Source: Pseudoalteromonas luteoviolacea (GTDB taxonomy: Bacteria > Pseudomonadota > Gammaproteobacteria > Enterobacterales > Alteromonadaceae). From it: a stretch of 64,000 bases of DNA. The stretch's first letter is position 1. Each line of letters opens with the position of its first letter. The translations under genes were made by a program, and so were the position numbers. Below the pieces are notes generated by a model. The model did not search any database, was not told where the DNA came from, and was given only the letters and a program-made list of their open reading frames with translations. Shown here piece after piece: positions 1 to 7,214 of the stretch. Where the stretch lies: NCBI RefSeq assembly GCF_001750165.1, contig NZ_CP015411.1, forward strand, positions 3,252,001 through 3,316,000, written 5' to 3'.

Positions 1-1362
1 TAATGAAATAGCAACAGGTACTAAAGATGCTAGCAAGAATGATTCAAGTAAGTTGTTCAAGGGCTCGCCAGGCATAGGGAACAAGTACAAACCACTTAGC
101 AAACCACCTGAAATACTCAAAGCCGCGTTATAGCTTTGATATTTACCATTATAAAAACCAAAGAAGACGGGAAACGCCGCAGCACAGCACAGTAGGTCGG
201 CTAATAAAAATAAATACAAAATGCTGAACCCTTGTGAAGCGGTTATGAGCACAGGGATTGACATTAATACGATGAGCCAGCGAGATATTTTTAGTAGCTT
301 CTGAGCAGACATTTGCGGCATTAGGCGATGTAAGTCGACCACCAAAATACTATTAAGGCCACTGATGCTTGAGTCAGCGCTACTCATGATAAGCGCTAAT
401 CCAAAAGGGATCAGTCCGAGCATAAACCAATAGGGAACCGTATCTAAAATCACACTAAACAGAGCTGTAGATCCTTGTCCTGGAAGCCCCAAACCGACAA
501 ACGCCAAGCCGAATAACCCCATGATGATAATAATTGGAAAACTCAGTACGCCACTTAAAATAAAGGCATTGCGCACCACTTTGTTATCTCGCGCTGCAAA
601 TACTCTTTGCCAGGCCCCTTGATAAAAAAGACCAGTTAATACCACAGCAATAAAAAAGGTCAGGCCCGTTTCTATGCCAGTGGCATTAAAAGGGTCAATC
701 AGGTGTGGGGCATTTTGCGCAAGCCCATTAAGTGCAGGTGCAATGCCGTCGGTTGCCGCCCAGCCAAACCCAATAATGAGCGCAATAAATGGCAAGATCA
801 CTAACATTTGCAGACGATCGGTAAAAATCGTGACACGTAAGCCGCCGTAGAGGGTATAAAGCAAGGTTGCAAACATCACAATGGCGGCAGTGGCCCACAA
901 GGGGACCGGAGAAACAAGTGCCACCATTTTTGCAATACCAGTTAATCCAGCGGTCAGCCCGATAAATAAATAAAACAGCATAATCAGCAGCACAAACACA
1001 TATAAACCTTTGCCATATCGGTTATAAACAAACTCTGTTAATGTGTGCCCTTCTGGCATCAAGGTGCGGATCCTAGCCCCAAGAGGGATCATGATTAAAC
1101 GCGGTGCAAGCACACCTAATGCATAGCCGATGACCGCGCCAATGCCACCCCAAGTGGCTGACTCAGCGGGGCCAAACAAGACCCATGTACCCATTGTTGT
1201 TGCCATTAATGTGAGCATAGTAGCTTGGCTATTTTGGCTGTTTCGTGCCACTAAAAAGTCGTCTAGTTTATCCTGACAACGGCGCGCATATATTAAGCCT
1301 GGTATAGAAAAAAGAGCCGCAAAAACGACCAAAGATATCAGAGCGGTTGTGATGTCCAACAT
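1..1362 (-). CDS. Sodium:solute symporter family transporter, probable thiamine-precursor uptake (partial)
   Basis: This reads as an integral membrane sodium/solute symporter (SSS family). The ATG is at 1360-1362 and the frame runs open through base 1, so the C-terminus lies outside the window; about 454 codons are visible. The protein begins MLDITTALISLVV and has about a dozen hydrophobic segments. It carries the family signature around SSADSSISGLNS, near residue 320. A TPP riboswitch sits 100 bases upstream on the same strand. By the logic known for riboswitch-linked SSS proteins (the ThiV type of comparative genomics), the substrate is probably thiamine or its pyrimidine precursor. Family is seen in the sequence; substrate is inferred from regulation only. 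It is divergent from the SDR-LLM-ThiD operon, which has its own TPP riboswitch, so both should be induced when thiamine is low. Confidence 0.85.
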   Translation of the reverse strand, partial: MLDITTALISLVVFAALFSIPGLIYARRCQDKLDDFLVARNSQNSQATMLTLMATTMGTWVLFGPAESATWGGIGAVIGYALGVLAPRLIMIPLGARIRTLMPEGHTLTEFVYNRYGKGLYVFVLLIMLFYLFIGLTAGLTGIAKMVALVSPVPLWATAAIVMFATLLYTLYGGLRVTIFTDRLQMLVILPFIALIIGFGWAATDGIAPALNGLAQNAPHLIDPFNATGIETGLTFFIAVVLTGLFYQGAWQRVFAARDNKVVRNAFILSGVLSFPIIIIMGLFGLAFVGLGLPGQGSTALFSVILDTVPYWFMLGLIPFGLALIMSSADSSISGLNSILVVDLHRLMPQMSAQKLLKISRWLIVLMSIPVLITASQGFSILYLFLLADLLCCAAAFPVFFGFYNGKYQSYNAALSISGGLLSGLYLFPMPGEPLNNLLESFLLASLVPVAISL

Positions 1363-1461
1363 AAGTTATCCCTTGTATTTACAGGAAACTTAATGCTCAG
1401 ACAGAGGAATATTAGAAAAACAGCCACACAGAACTTTACTGGTAAATATTCACCAGTGGCT

Positions 1462-1581
1462 ACCTCCTTCCCTGCGCAAGCATTAACTTTATCAGGTTCA
1501 AAGGGTTACTACTTTTAACAACAAGAGTGCAGTAAACACTCCGTTAGTAGAATCTCAGCCTTAGTACATTGGGCTCCCCTA
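1462..1581 (-). promoter_or_regulatory. TPP riboswitch controlling the SSS symporter
   Basis: On the minus strand the conserved TPP aptamer elements appear in order: a 5' GGGGAGCC segment, then GGCTGAGA, then ACCCTTTGAACCTGAT, then GTTAATGC and a closing GCAGGGAAGGAGG. Between the CTGAGA and the ACC core is an optional P3a stem-loop (GAGTGtttactgCACTC). The aptamer ends about 100 bases before the symporter ATG. That leader can fold an ACTGGT/ACCAGT hairpin as an expression platform. Confidence 0.93.
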
Positions 1582-1689
1582 GGAAGCGGGAAATCTATAG
1601 AGAAACAACCACAAAGTCAAACAATATTGATAATAATAATTATTACCATTACTTGTAAGGGCGTGTGGTTTTTTGTTAGCATCTGTGCC

Positions 1690-1766
1690 AGACACGGAGT
1701 GCCCTAACAGGGCTGAGATGATATCCGTTGAACCTGATCCAGCTAATACTGGCGAAGGGATGTCTG
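1690..1766 (+). promoter_or_regulatory. TPP riboswitch controlling the SDR-LLM-thiD operon
   Basis: A compact second TPP aptamer on the plus strand. P1 arms AGACA (1690-1694) and TGTCT (1761-1765) enclose GGAGTGCCC, GGGCTGAGATGATA, CCGTTGAACCTGATCC and AGCTAATACTGGCGAAGGG. It has no P3a extension, unlike the copy on the other strand, so the two aptamers are not simple duplicates. About 60 bases separate it from the SDR start codon. Confidence 0.95.
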
Positions 1767-1807
1767 TTGCACTATTTTGAACAAAAATAGTACTTAGATC
1801 TGCCTTC

Positions 1808-1824
1808 GCCTCAAAAAATGAGGC
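1808..1824 (+). promoter_or_regulatory. Hairpin holding the Shine-Dalgarno of the TPP-regulated operon
   Basis: GCCTCA (1808-1813) and TGAGGC (1819-1824) pair perfectly around a five-A loop. The 3' arm contains TGAGG, the likely ribosome binding site for the ATG at 1829. There is no U-tract after it, so a translational sequestration platform fits better than a transcription terminator. A second stem (ACTATTTT/AAAAATAGT, about 1773-1793) lies between it and the aptamer and may be part of the switch. Confidence 0.55.
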
Positions 1825-1828
1825 CGAT

Positions 1829-2602
1829 ATGTCAAACTCTATCAATCTTTCTGACCAAATTGTTCTAGTGACTGGTGGTGGCCGTGGTTTAGGCGAACAC
1901 CTTGTACGCGCTTTTTTACGTGAAGGTGCCAAAGTAGTTATCAACTATTTAAGCAGTGCCGATGCAGCCCAAACGTTAGCCGCACTAGCACCGGAACGCG
2001 CCATTGCCATTCAGGCCGACGTAAGCTGTCAAGCCGATGTACAAGCCATGTTTGAAAAAGCTAGAGCTCATTTTGGCCAACCTATCACAACCGTGATAAA
2101 CAATGCGTTGCCTAGCTTTTCGTTTAACGGTGATGCCAGAGCAAACGCCGATCAACTGACTTGGGAAAACCTTAACCAGCAATTTTCGGGCGTGGTAGGC
2201 GGCGCTTTATATACCACTCAAGCAGCCCTTGCTGGCATGCGTGAAGCAGGCTTTGGCCGCATTATTAATGTGGGTACCAACCTGTTTCAAAACCCAGTTG
2301 TGCCTTATCATGACTACACGGCAGGCAAAGCCGCGTTACTTTCGTTGACGCGCACAATGGCAAACGATCTTGGCCCAGATAACATCACTGTAAACATGGT
2401 CTCTGGTGGGTTATTACGTACGACGGATGCCTCTGCCGCAACACCTGAAGAAGTATTTGATTTCATCGCAGCCAGCACACCACTTCGCAGAGTAACAACC
2501 CCTGCTGAATTTGCCGATGCTACGTTATTTTTTGCTTCACCTTGGTCACGCTCAGTTACGGGCCAAAACCTCGTCATTGATGGCGGCTTGGTGAAAGACT
2601 AA
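1829..2602 (+). CDS. SDR family oxidoreductase, first gene of TPP-riboswitch operon
   Basis: A 257-residue classical short-chain dehydrogenase/reductase. It has the N-terminal TGGGRGLG nucleotide motif (about residues 15-22), an NNA-type motif (INNALPS), a YTAGK catalytic Tyr/Lys pair near residue 163, and a C-terminal GQNLVIDGG typical of FabG-like proteins. The usual catalytic Ser position reads as Thr (NVGTN). The ATG at 1829 has TGAGG just upstream inside a sequestering hairpin. The stop codon overlaps the ATG of the next gene (TAATG), so translation is probably coupled. Because it is under a TPP riboswitch with a flavin monooxygenase and ThiD, a role in salvage or conversion of a thiamine pyrimidine or thiazole precursor is inferred. 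The actual substrate is unknown. Confidence 0.85.
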   Translation: MSNSINLSDQIVLVTGGGRGLGEHLVRAFLREGAKVVINYLSSADAAQTLAALAPERAIAIQADVSCQADVQAMFEKARAHFGQPITTVINNALPSFSFNGDARANADQLTWENLNQQFSGVVGGALYTTQAALAGMREAGFGRIINVGTNLFQNPVVPYHDYTAGKAALLSLTRTMANDLGPDNITVNMVSGGLLRTTDASAATPEEVFDFIAASTPLRRVTTPAEFADATLFFASPWSRSVTGQNLVIDGGLVKD

Positions 2603-3921
2603 TGGCCAGCAAACTACCTAAAATGATGCATATCAACCTCTTTTTATTTGGGTGTGGACATCATCGCGCAGCTTGGCGCCACCCTAACTCTCAAGTAGAG
2701 CGCTTAGGCGATATTCGCTATTACGAAGAAATTGCCCAATTAGCCGAGCGAGGCAAATTCGATGCCGTTTTTTTTGCAGACGGACACAGCGCCGGTGATG
2801 TTGCTGATGGCAGTTGGTGGTTTTTAGAACCACTAACAACCATTGCAGCCATGAGCAGGGCCACGCAAAAAATTGGGTTAATAAGCACAGTCTCTAGTAC
2901 CTTTTATACTCCATTTCATGCCGCCAGAATGCTGGCGTCACTGGATCATATTTCGGGTGGGCGTATTGGTTGGAACTTAGTCACCTCGATGTTTGATGCA
3001 GAGGCCAGAAACCATGGCTATAAGTCAATGCCCGAGCATGCAGAGCGCTATCGCCGTGCCGAAGAGTTTGCCGACGTTGTCACTAAATTGTGGGATTCAT
3101 GGCAAGATGATGCCATTGAATTTGACCGCAATGGCCTGTATGCCGACCCTCAGAAAGTGCAAGCAATCAACCACCACGACAAGTTTTTTTTAGTTGATGG
3201 CCCATTAAATGTACCGCGCCCAATTCAAGGCCGCCCTGTGTTATTCCAAGCTGGCGCATCTGAACAAGGTGTTGAACTAGCAGCACAATGTGCTGAAGCA
3301 ATCTACGCGGTTGCCTATGACTTACCCGCTGCACAGGCATATTACCAAAAGGTAAAAAACCGCGTAAAAGCACGTGGTCGCCAAGATGCAGTGCCAATTA
3401 TGCCGGGTTTGGTCACCTATGTTGGCTCAACCGAAGCCGAGGCCTTAGCCAAGCAACGCGAATACGACGAACTGCTCCCCAGCGAAACCTCATTAAAGCA
3501 GCTTGGCATGTTTATCAATCAAGACTGCTCAAATTGGGAACTCGACGCGCCAGTGCCCAAACTGCCTCCGTTAGACTCTTTTACGGGTCCTAAAGGTCGC
3601 TACAGCACAATTTTACGAATCATCGAAACCGAAAAGCCAACTTTGCGCCAATTATTGGGGCGTTTAGCCGCAGGCGGCGGGCACTGCACTATGGTGGGTA
3701 CACCGGAACAGATTGCAGATCAAATGGAGTTGTGGGTAAACAATCAAGGTGCCGATGGGTTTAATTTAATGCCGCCTTCGCTGCCTCATAGTATCGAAGA
3801 CTTTGTAGAGCATGTGGTCCCTGAGTTACAAAAACGAGGGTCATTTCGTAAAGACTACGAAGGCGATACGCTGCGAGCGCACCTAGGGTTAGAACGCCCC
3901 AATAATCGCAAAAATAAATAG
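2602..3921 (+). CDS. LLM-class flavin-dependent monooxygenase (NtaA/SnaA/DszA type)
   Basis: A 439-residue bacterial-luciferase-like monooxygenase of the NtaA/SnaA/DszA group, FMNH2-dependent by family. Typical features seen are the N-terminal HINLFLFGCGHHRAAWRHP, the ERGKFDAVFFADG strand, the SGGRIGWNLVTS segment near residue 120, and RPVLFQAGASEQG in the middle. Members oxidise nitrilotriacetate, aryl sulfones, pristinamycin precursors and pyrimidine rings (RutA), so the family does not fix a substrate. The start ATG overlaps the SDR stop by one base and ThiD follows 11 bases after its stop. Riboswitch control and ThiD linkage suggest oxidative processing of a damaged or modified thiamine precursor; this is inference. 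No partner flavin reductase is encoded in the operon. Confidence 0.85.
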   Translation: MASKLPKMMHINLFLFGCGHHRAAWRHPNSQVERLGDIRYYEEIAQLAERGKFDAVFFADGHSAGDVADGSWWFLEPLTTIAAMSRATQKIGLISTVSSTFYTPFHAARMLASLDHISGGRIGWNLVTSMFDAEARNHGYKSMPEHAERYRRAEEFADVVTKLWDSWQDDAIEFDRNGLYADPQKVQAINHHDKFFLVDGPLNVPRPIQGRPVLFQAGASEQGVELAAQCAEAIYAVAYDLPAAQAYYQKVKNRVKARGRQDAVPIMPGLVTYVGSTEAEALAKQREYDELLPSETSLKQLGMFINQDCSNWELDAPVPKLPPLDSFTGPKGRYSTILRIIETEKPTLRQLLGRLAAGGGHCTMVGTPEQIADQMELWVNNQGADGFNLMPPSLPHSIEDFVEHVVPELQKRGSFRKDYEGDTLRAHLGLERPNNRKNK

Positions 3922-3932
3922 AGTAATCATGA

Positions 3933-4754
3933 ATGCCTGAAGCGAATTCATTTAACCCAGCCCCCATCACGTTAACCATTGCAGGATCTGATAGCGGCGG
4001 TGGTGCTGGTATACAAGCCGACATTAAAGCCATGTCTGCCAATGGCGCGTTTGCAGCGAGTGTGATCACCGCAGTCACGGCGCAAAATACATGTGCAGTC
4101 AATGCTGTTTTTCCGATCCCCGTTGAGGTTGTGGCTCAACAAATCGACACTGTATTAAGCGATTTAAATGTGGCAGCCATTAAAGTTGGCATGTTGTTTT
4201 CACCTGAATTGGTTAAAACCGTGGCCACCTGTTTGACTAACTACAAGGGGTTGATTGTGTTAGACCCGGTTATGGTTGCCAAGTCGGGCGATACCTTGGT
4301 TGAGCAGTCGGCGGTAGATGCCATAATAAAACACATGTTGCCTTTGGCTGACTTGATCACCCCCAATTTGCCAGAAGCGGCCATTTTATTAGGCACTCAA
4401 ACCATTGAAGATCAAACCAAACAAGCCCAAGCGCTCATTGAACTTGGCGCTAACAATGTGTTGTTAAAAGGTGGTCACGGGCAAGGCCAAATCTGTACCG
4501 ATATACTTGCGCTGAACGGTGGCGAGTTTATCAACTACACCACCCCGAGGATTGCCACCAAGAATACCCATGGCACAGGGTGTACTTACTCTTCAGCAAT
4601 CAGTGCGTTTTTAGCCCATGGCTCTAGCTTGCAAGATGCAGTAGCAAAAGCACACCAGTATTTGCACCAAGCAATCGTTCATTCTCAGCGGTTAACTGTT
4701 GGAACAGGCCATGGCCCCGTACATCATTTTCATAAATATTGGATAGATAAATAA
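3933..4754 (+). CDS. thiD: Hydroxymethylpyrimidine/phosphomethylpyrimidine kinase ThiD
   Basis: A 273-residue ribokinase-fold enzyme that phosphorylates HMP and HMP-phosphate to HMP-pyrophosphate, the pyrimidine donor for thiamine phosphate synthase. The N-terminal TIAGSDSGGGAGIQAD motif (about residues 14-29), VLDPVMVAKSGD, LLKGGHG and the C-terminal anion-hole motif NTHGTGCTYSSAI are all present, and the length is normal for ThiD. It is not fused to ThiE. As the last gene of the TPP-controlled operon, it points to the pathway feeding the HMP branch. An AT-only inverted repeat (GATAAATAAAAA/TTTTTTTATC, 4746-4770) right after the stop may act as a weak terminator. Confidence 0.95.
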   Translation: MPEANSFNPAPITLTIAGSDSGGGAGIQADIKAMSANGAFAASVITAVTAQNTCAVNAVFPIPVEVVAQQIDTVLSDLNVAAIKVGMLFSPELVKTVATCLTNYKGLIVLDPVMVAKSGDTLVEQSAVDAIIKHMLPLADLITPNLPEAAILLGTQTIEDQTKQAQALIELGANNVLLKGGHGQGQICTDILALNGGEFINYTTPRIATKNTHGTGCTYSSAISAFLAHGSSLQDAVAKAHQYLHQAIVHSQRLTVGTGHGPVHHFHKYWIDK

Positions 4755-5600
4755 AAAGTGTTTTTTTATCAGTTTTTATGGGCATGCCTAATGTAACTAT
4801 TACTATATAAATATATTCTCAGCCTATCCAAAACCTTATATAATCCAGGAACATAGATGGGCTATTATTTATTTGAACTTCAATGATTATAATGTCAATT
4901 TCTTACTACTTCCCTGGTCAAAAAAATTAAAATCACCTAGGACTATATTTAAAAATTATGGTCAGAAAACATACCATAATAATATAATTCTGTACCTCTA
5001 ATGATCAAACTACTAAAACTCAGAGCTGCTCTAAAAATTCTGAGCCCCATACTTCTTTTAAGGCTCATTGAAATTAAAGCACTTATCTGTACTGCTAATA
5101 TTAACTTTATGACCTCTTGAAAGTATGTGGAATATGCTCACAACCCCTGAGCACAGGATCAGCGGCTAGATTGAATTGAACAAATTACACACAAAAAAAG
5201 TATTAAAAATAAAGAAACGCTTATAATATCTTAAAAAATAGTTAAAAAAACCGCCCCATTGCAGGAGTAAGCCAGAGCTAATGATTAAAGTGGTCTACGA
5301 TATGTTAATAACATATAACCTAAAAAGAAATGCGGCTGCACTGGCTAAAAGCAAGAAAAAGATAAACAACTAGCTTTAAAACAACTTGGTCAGTTGTTAC
5401 CTATATCTATCACATAATCCAAAATCGCAAGAGAAGTTGAACCGAGATAGCTTAAGCATGAACACTCGAAAATTCTAAGCCAGATAGCATTGAACGAATA
5501 AATTATAAAACCCCAATAAAATATTTTGATATATATTTCAAAATATTCCCATGTTAAAATTAAGCTCAAGATTAAACTATTATAATTATTAGGGTTATAT
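4755..5600. other. AT-rich intergenic region, no convincing gene
   Basis: 846 bases, very AT-rich. Apart from the possible terminator immediately after thiD I see no coding frame with a good start and composition. A 30-codon frame begins at 5281 but has no homology-like features. The last 40 bases before 5601 contain TATAATTATTAGGG, with a possible ribosome binding site (TTAGGG) for the secreted protein. Confidence 0.6.
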
Positions 5601-5948
5601 ATGAAATATATCTCAGCTTTACTTTTAGCCGTTACTTCGTTTGCTTCTCAAGCAGGGTATCAGGTAACGGGAGCAACAATTACAAAACTGAGCTTAAGTA
5701 ATAGCACTGCACCAGGTACGCTTTTCATTAAAACTGAAGGTGGGACCGAAGTTACACAGAAGAACAGCTGTGTCAGAACTAGCTGGAGCTATACACACCA
5801 GCTTTCGAATGACGAACTTAGTAGATCTATCTACTCAATGCTTCTTACAGCCAAAACAGCTAAAACAAAAGTGAGTATTATTGGTTCTGGAAGCTGTGGG
5901 ACTGGTAGCTACGCAGAAACATTATCTACAATTTCTTTGGAAGATTAA
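5601..5948 (+). CDS. Small secreted protein of unknown function
   Basis: 115 residues. A clear signal peptide (MKYISALLLAVTSFASQA, cleavage likely after SQA at residue 18) precedes a Ser/Thr-rich mature region with two cysteines spaced about 40 residues apart (NSCVR and GSCGTG). These could form a periplasmic disulfide. TTAGGG lies 11 bases upstream of the ATG. I do not recognise the family. The protein stands alone between an AT-rich spacer and a repeat array and is not obviously linked to either neighbouring operon. Confidence 0.6.
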   Translation: MKYISALLLAVTSFASQAGYQVTGATITKLSLSNSTAPGTLFIKTEGGTEVTQKNSCVRTSWSYTHQLSNDELSRSIYSMLLTAKTAKTKVSIIGSGSCGTGSYAETLSTISLED

Positions 5949-6046
5949 GCCTTTATATAGCTATTGAAACTGAGCTCTAGGCAGAGTCAATATGACGTGG
6001 GTGAAGGCTAAGTGAAAGTGCATTATCGAAATTGAGATAGCCAACA

Positions 6047-6510
6047 CATAATCCTAACCGCGTACACAATCAACCAAACCCGTCGTCCTGAACTCAATTC
6101 AGGATCCATGTCACTCTTAACCAGCACATAGATCCCGAGGCAAGCTCGGGATGACAAGGGTGAGATTGAATAAAAAGGGTTTATCACAGAATGCTTTATC
6201 GTACTTTAGACAGCCGATACATAACCCTAACCGCGTGCACAATCAACCAAACCCGTCGTCCTGAACTCAATTCAGGATCCATGTCACTCTTAACCAGCGT
6301 ATAGATCCCGAGGCAAGCTCGGGATGACAGGGTGAGATTGAATAAAAAGGGTTTATCACAGAATGGTTTATCGTACTGTAGATAGCCGATACATAACCCT
6401 AACCGCGTGCACAATCAACCAAACCCGTCGTCCTGAACTCAATTCAGGATCCATGTCACTCTTAACCAGCGCATAGATCCCGAGGCAAGCTCGGGATGAC
6501 AAGGGTGAGG
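6047..6510. repeat. Three tandem ~173-bp intergenic repeats, plus a decayed fourth copy
   Basis: Near-identical units start at 6047, 6220 and 6392 (periods 173 and 172). Each unit holds two hairpins: CCTGAActcaaTTCAGG, and ATCCCGAGgcaagCTCGGGAT. The outer ends of the pair, GTCGTCCTGAACTC and the complement of GAGCTCGGGATGAC, are themselves imperfect inverted repeats, as in a REP/BIME- or MITE-like element. The third unit breaks off near 6505, and a diverged fourth copy of the hairpin part lies at about 6571-6656. The region 5949-6689 holds no gene. The arrangement looks like local amplification of a dispersed intergenic element rather than a CRISPR array. Confidence 0.85.
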
Positions 6511-6630
6511 TTAACCGAGCGTAGTTCACCACATTTTAAATTACTCAGATAAACTCCTTATCGCATTCTTGATTAACCAAACCCGTCGCCCTGAACTCGA
6601 CTCAGGATCTATTTCACTTAGCGCAAATAC

Positions 6631-6655
6631 AAAAATCCCGGGACGAACCCGGGAA
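6631..6655 (-). terminator. Rho-independent terminator of the lipopeptide operon
   Basis: On the minus strand TCCCGGG, loop TTCGT, CCCGGGA, then TTTTT. It begins 35 bases downstream of the last gene of the cluster (stop at 6690). It appears to be built from the decayed fourth copy of the intergenic repeat. Confidence 0.7.
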
Positions 6656-6689
6656 CAATATGCTCAGGAAAAATACCTATTACCAATAC

Positions 6690-7202
6690 TTAACCACCAA
6701 AGGTTTTAGTCAAATGCGTCGCTAAGTTTATTTGAATTGGCTGTGTCTGCTCTACAATATCAACCAACGCATCTTCAAAACTCCCTTTAGATAACGCACT
6801 GTAAGCGTCATTAGATAAGCCATAGGGCTCACTCGGCATACCAATAAAAGGAAATACCATGCGGTCAAGTGTGCCATCACTGTCTTTATCATGTACAACA
6901 CTAATGGCGTATTTACCTGCTGGAATATCCTTTAACACCACTTCCGTTGCCGGAATGCTTGGCGTAACCACCATACGGTGAAAGTACTTGATACTCGATG
7001 CGCTGTAATTATCATCGCTGTAGTAAGAGTCTGCGTTGTCATGCAAATACACTAACAACTGCCCTTCAGTACTTGCCACCTGATTCACCACAATACGGAC
7101 CTCAGTCAGCGCACCTTTTACTTCATTCACGCTCATATGAGAGGTAGACGAGCAAGCCGCTAACACCGTAAGCGCCAATGACGATAACAATACCTTTTTC
7201 AT
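6690..7202 (-). CDS. DUF2141 family lipoprotein at the end of the NRPS operon
   Basis: 170 residues with a lipoprotein signal peptide: MKKVLLSSLALTVLAAC, lipobox LAAC, lipidated Cys17. The mature part has the DUF2141 pattern: GQLLVYLHD, then PAGKYAISVVHDKDSDGTLD (an Asp-rich, possibly calcium-binding loop near residue 110), then GMPSEPYGLSND. The ATG lies 12 bases after the stop of the terminal NRPS, so it is almost certainly co-transcribed. Family function is unknown. Placement at the end of a lipopeptide operon suggests a role in envelope protection, product handling or localisation, which is inference. It could also be an unrelated gene captured by read-through, but the terminator lies beyond it. 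Confidence 0.85.
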   Translation of the reverse strand: MKKVLLSSLALTVLAACSSTSHMSVNEVKGALTEVRIVVNQVASTEGQLLVYLHDNADSYYSDDNYSASSIKYFHRMVVTPSIPATEVVLKDIPAGKYAISVVHDKDSDGTLDRMVFPFIGMPSEPYGLSNDAYSALSKGSFEDALVDIVEQTQPIQINLATHLTKTFGG

Positions 7203-7214
7203 ATTAAATACCTT

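Noticed and set aside
5281..5373. 30-codon frame with GGAG upstream in the spacer after thiD
   Set aside because: The ribosome site is too far from the ATG and the peptide has no leader, hydrophobic or Cys pattern.
6047..6510. Possible CRISPR array
   Set aside because: The repeat period is about 173 bases, units are near-identical over their whole length, and no variable spacers or cas genes are present.
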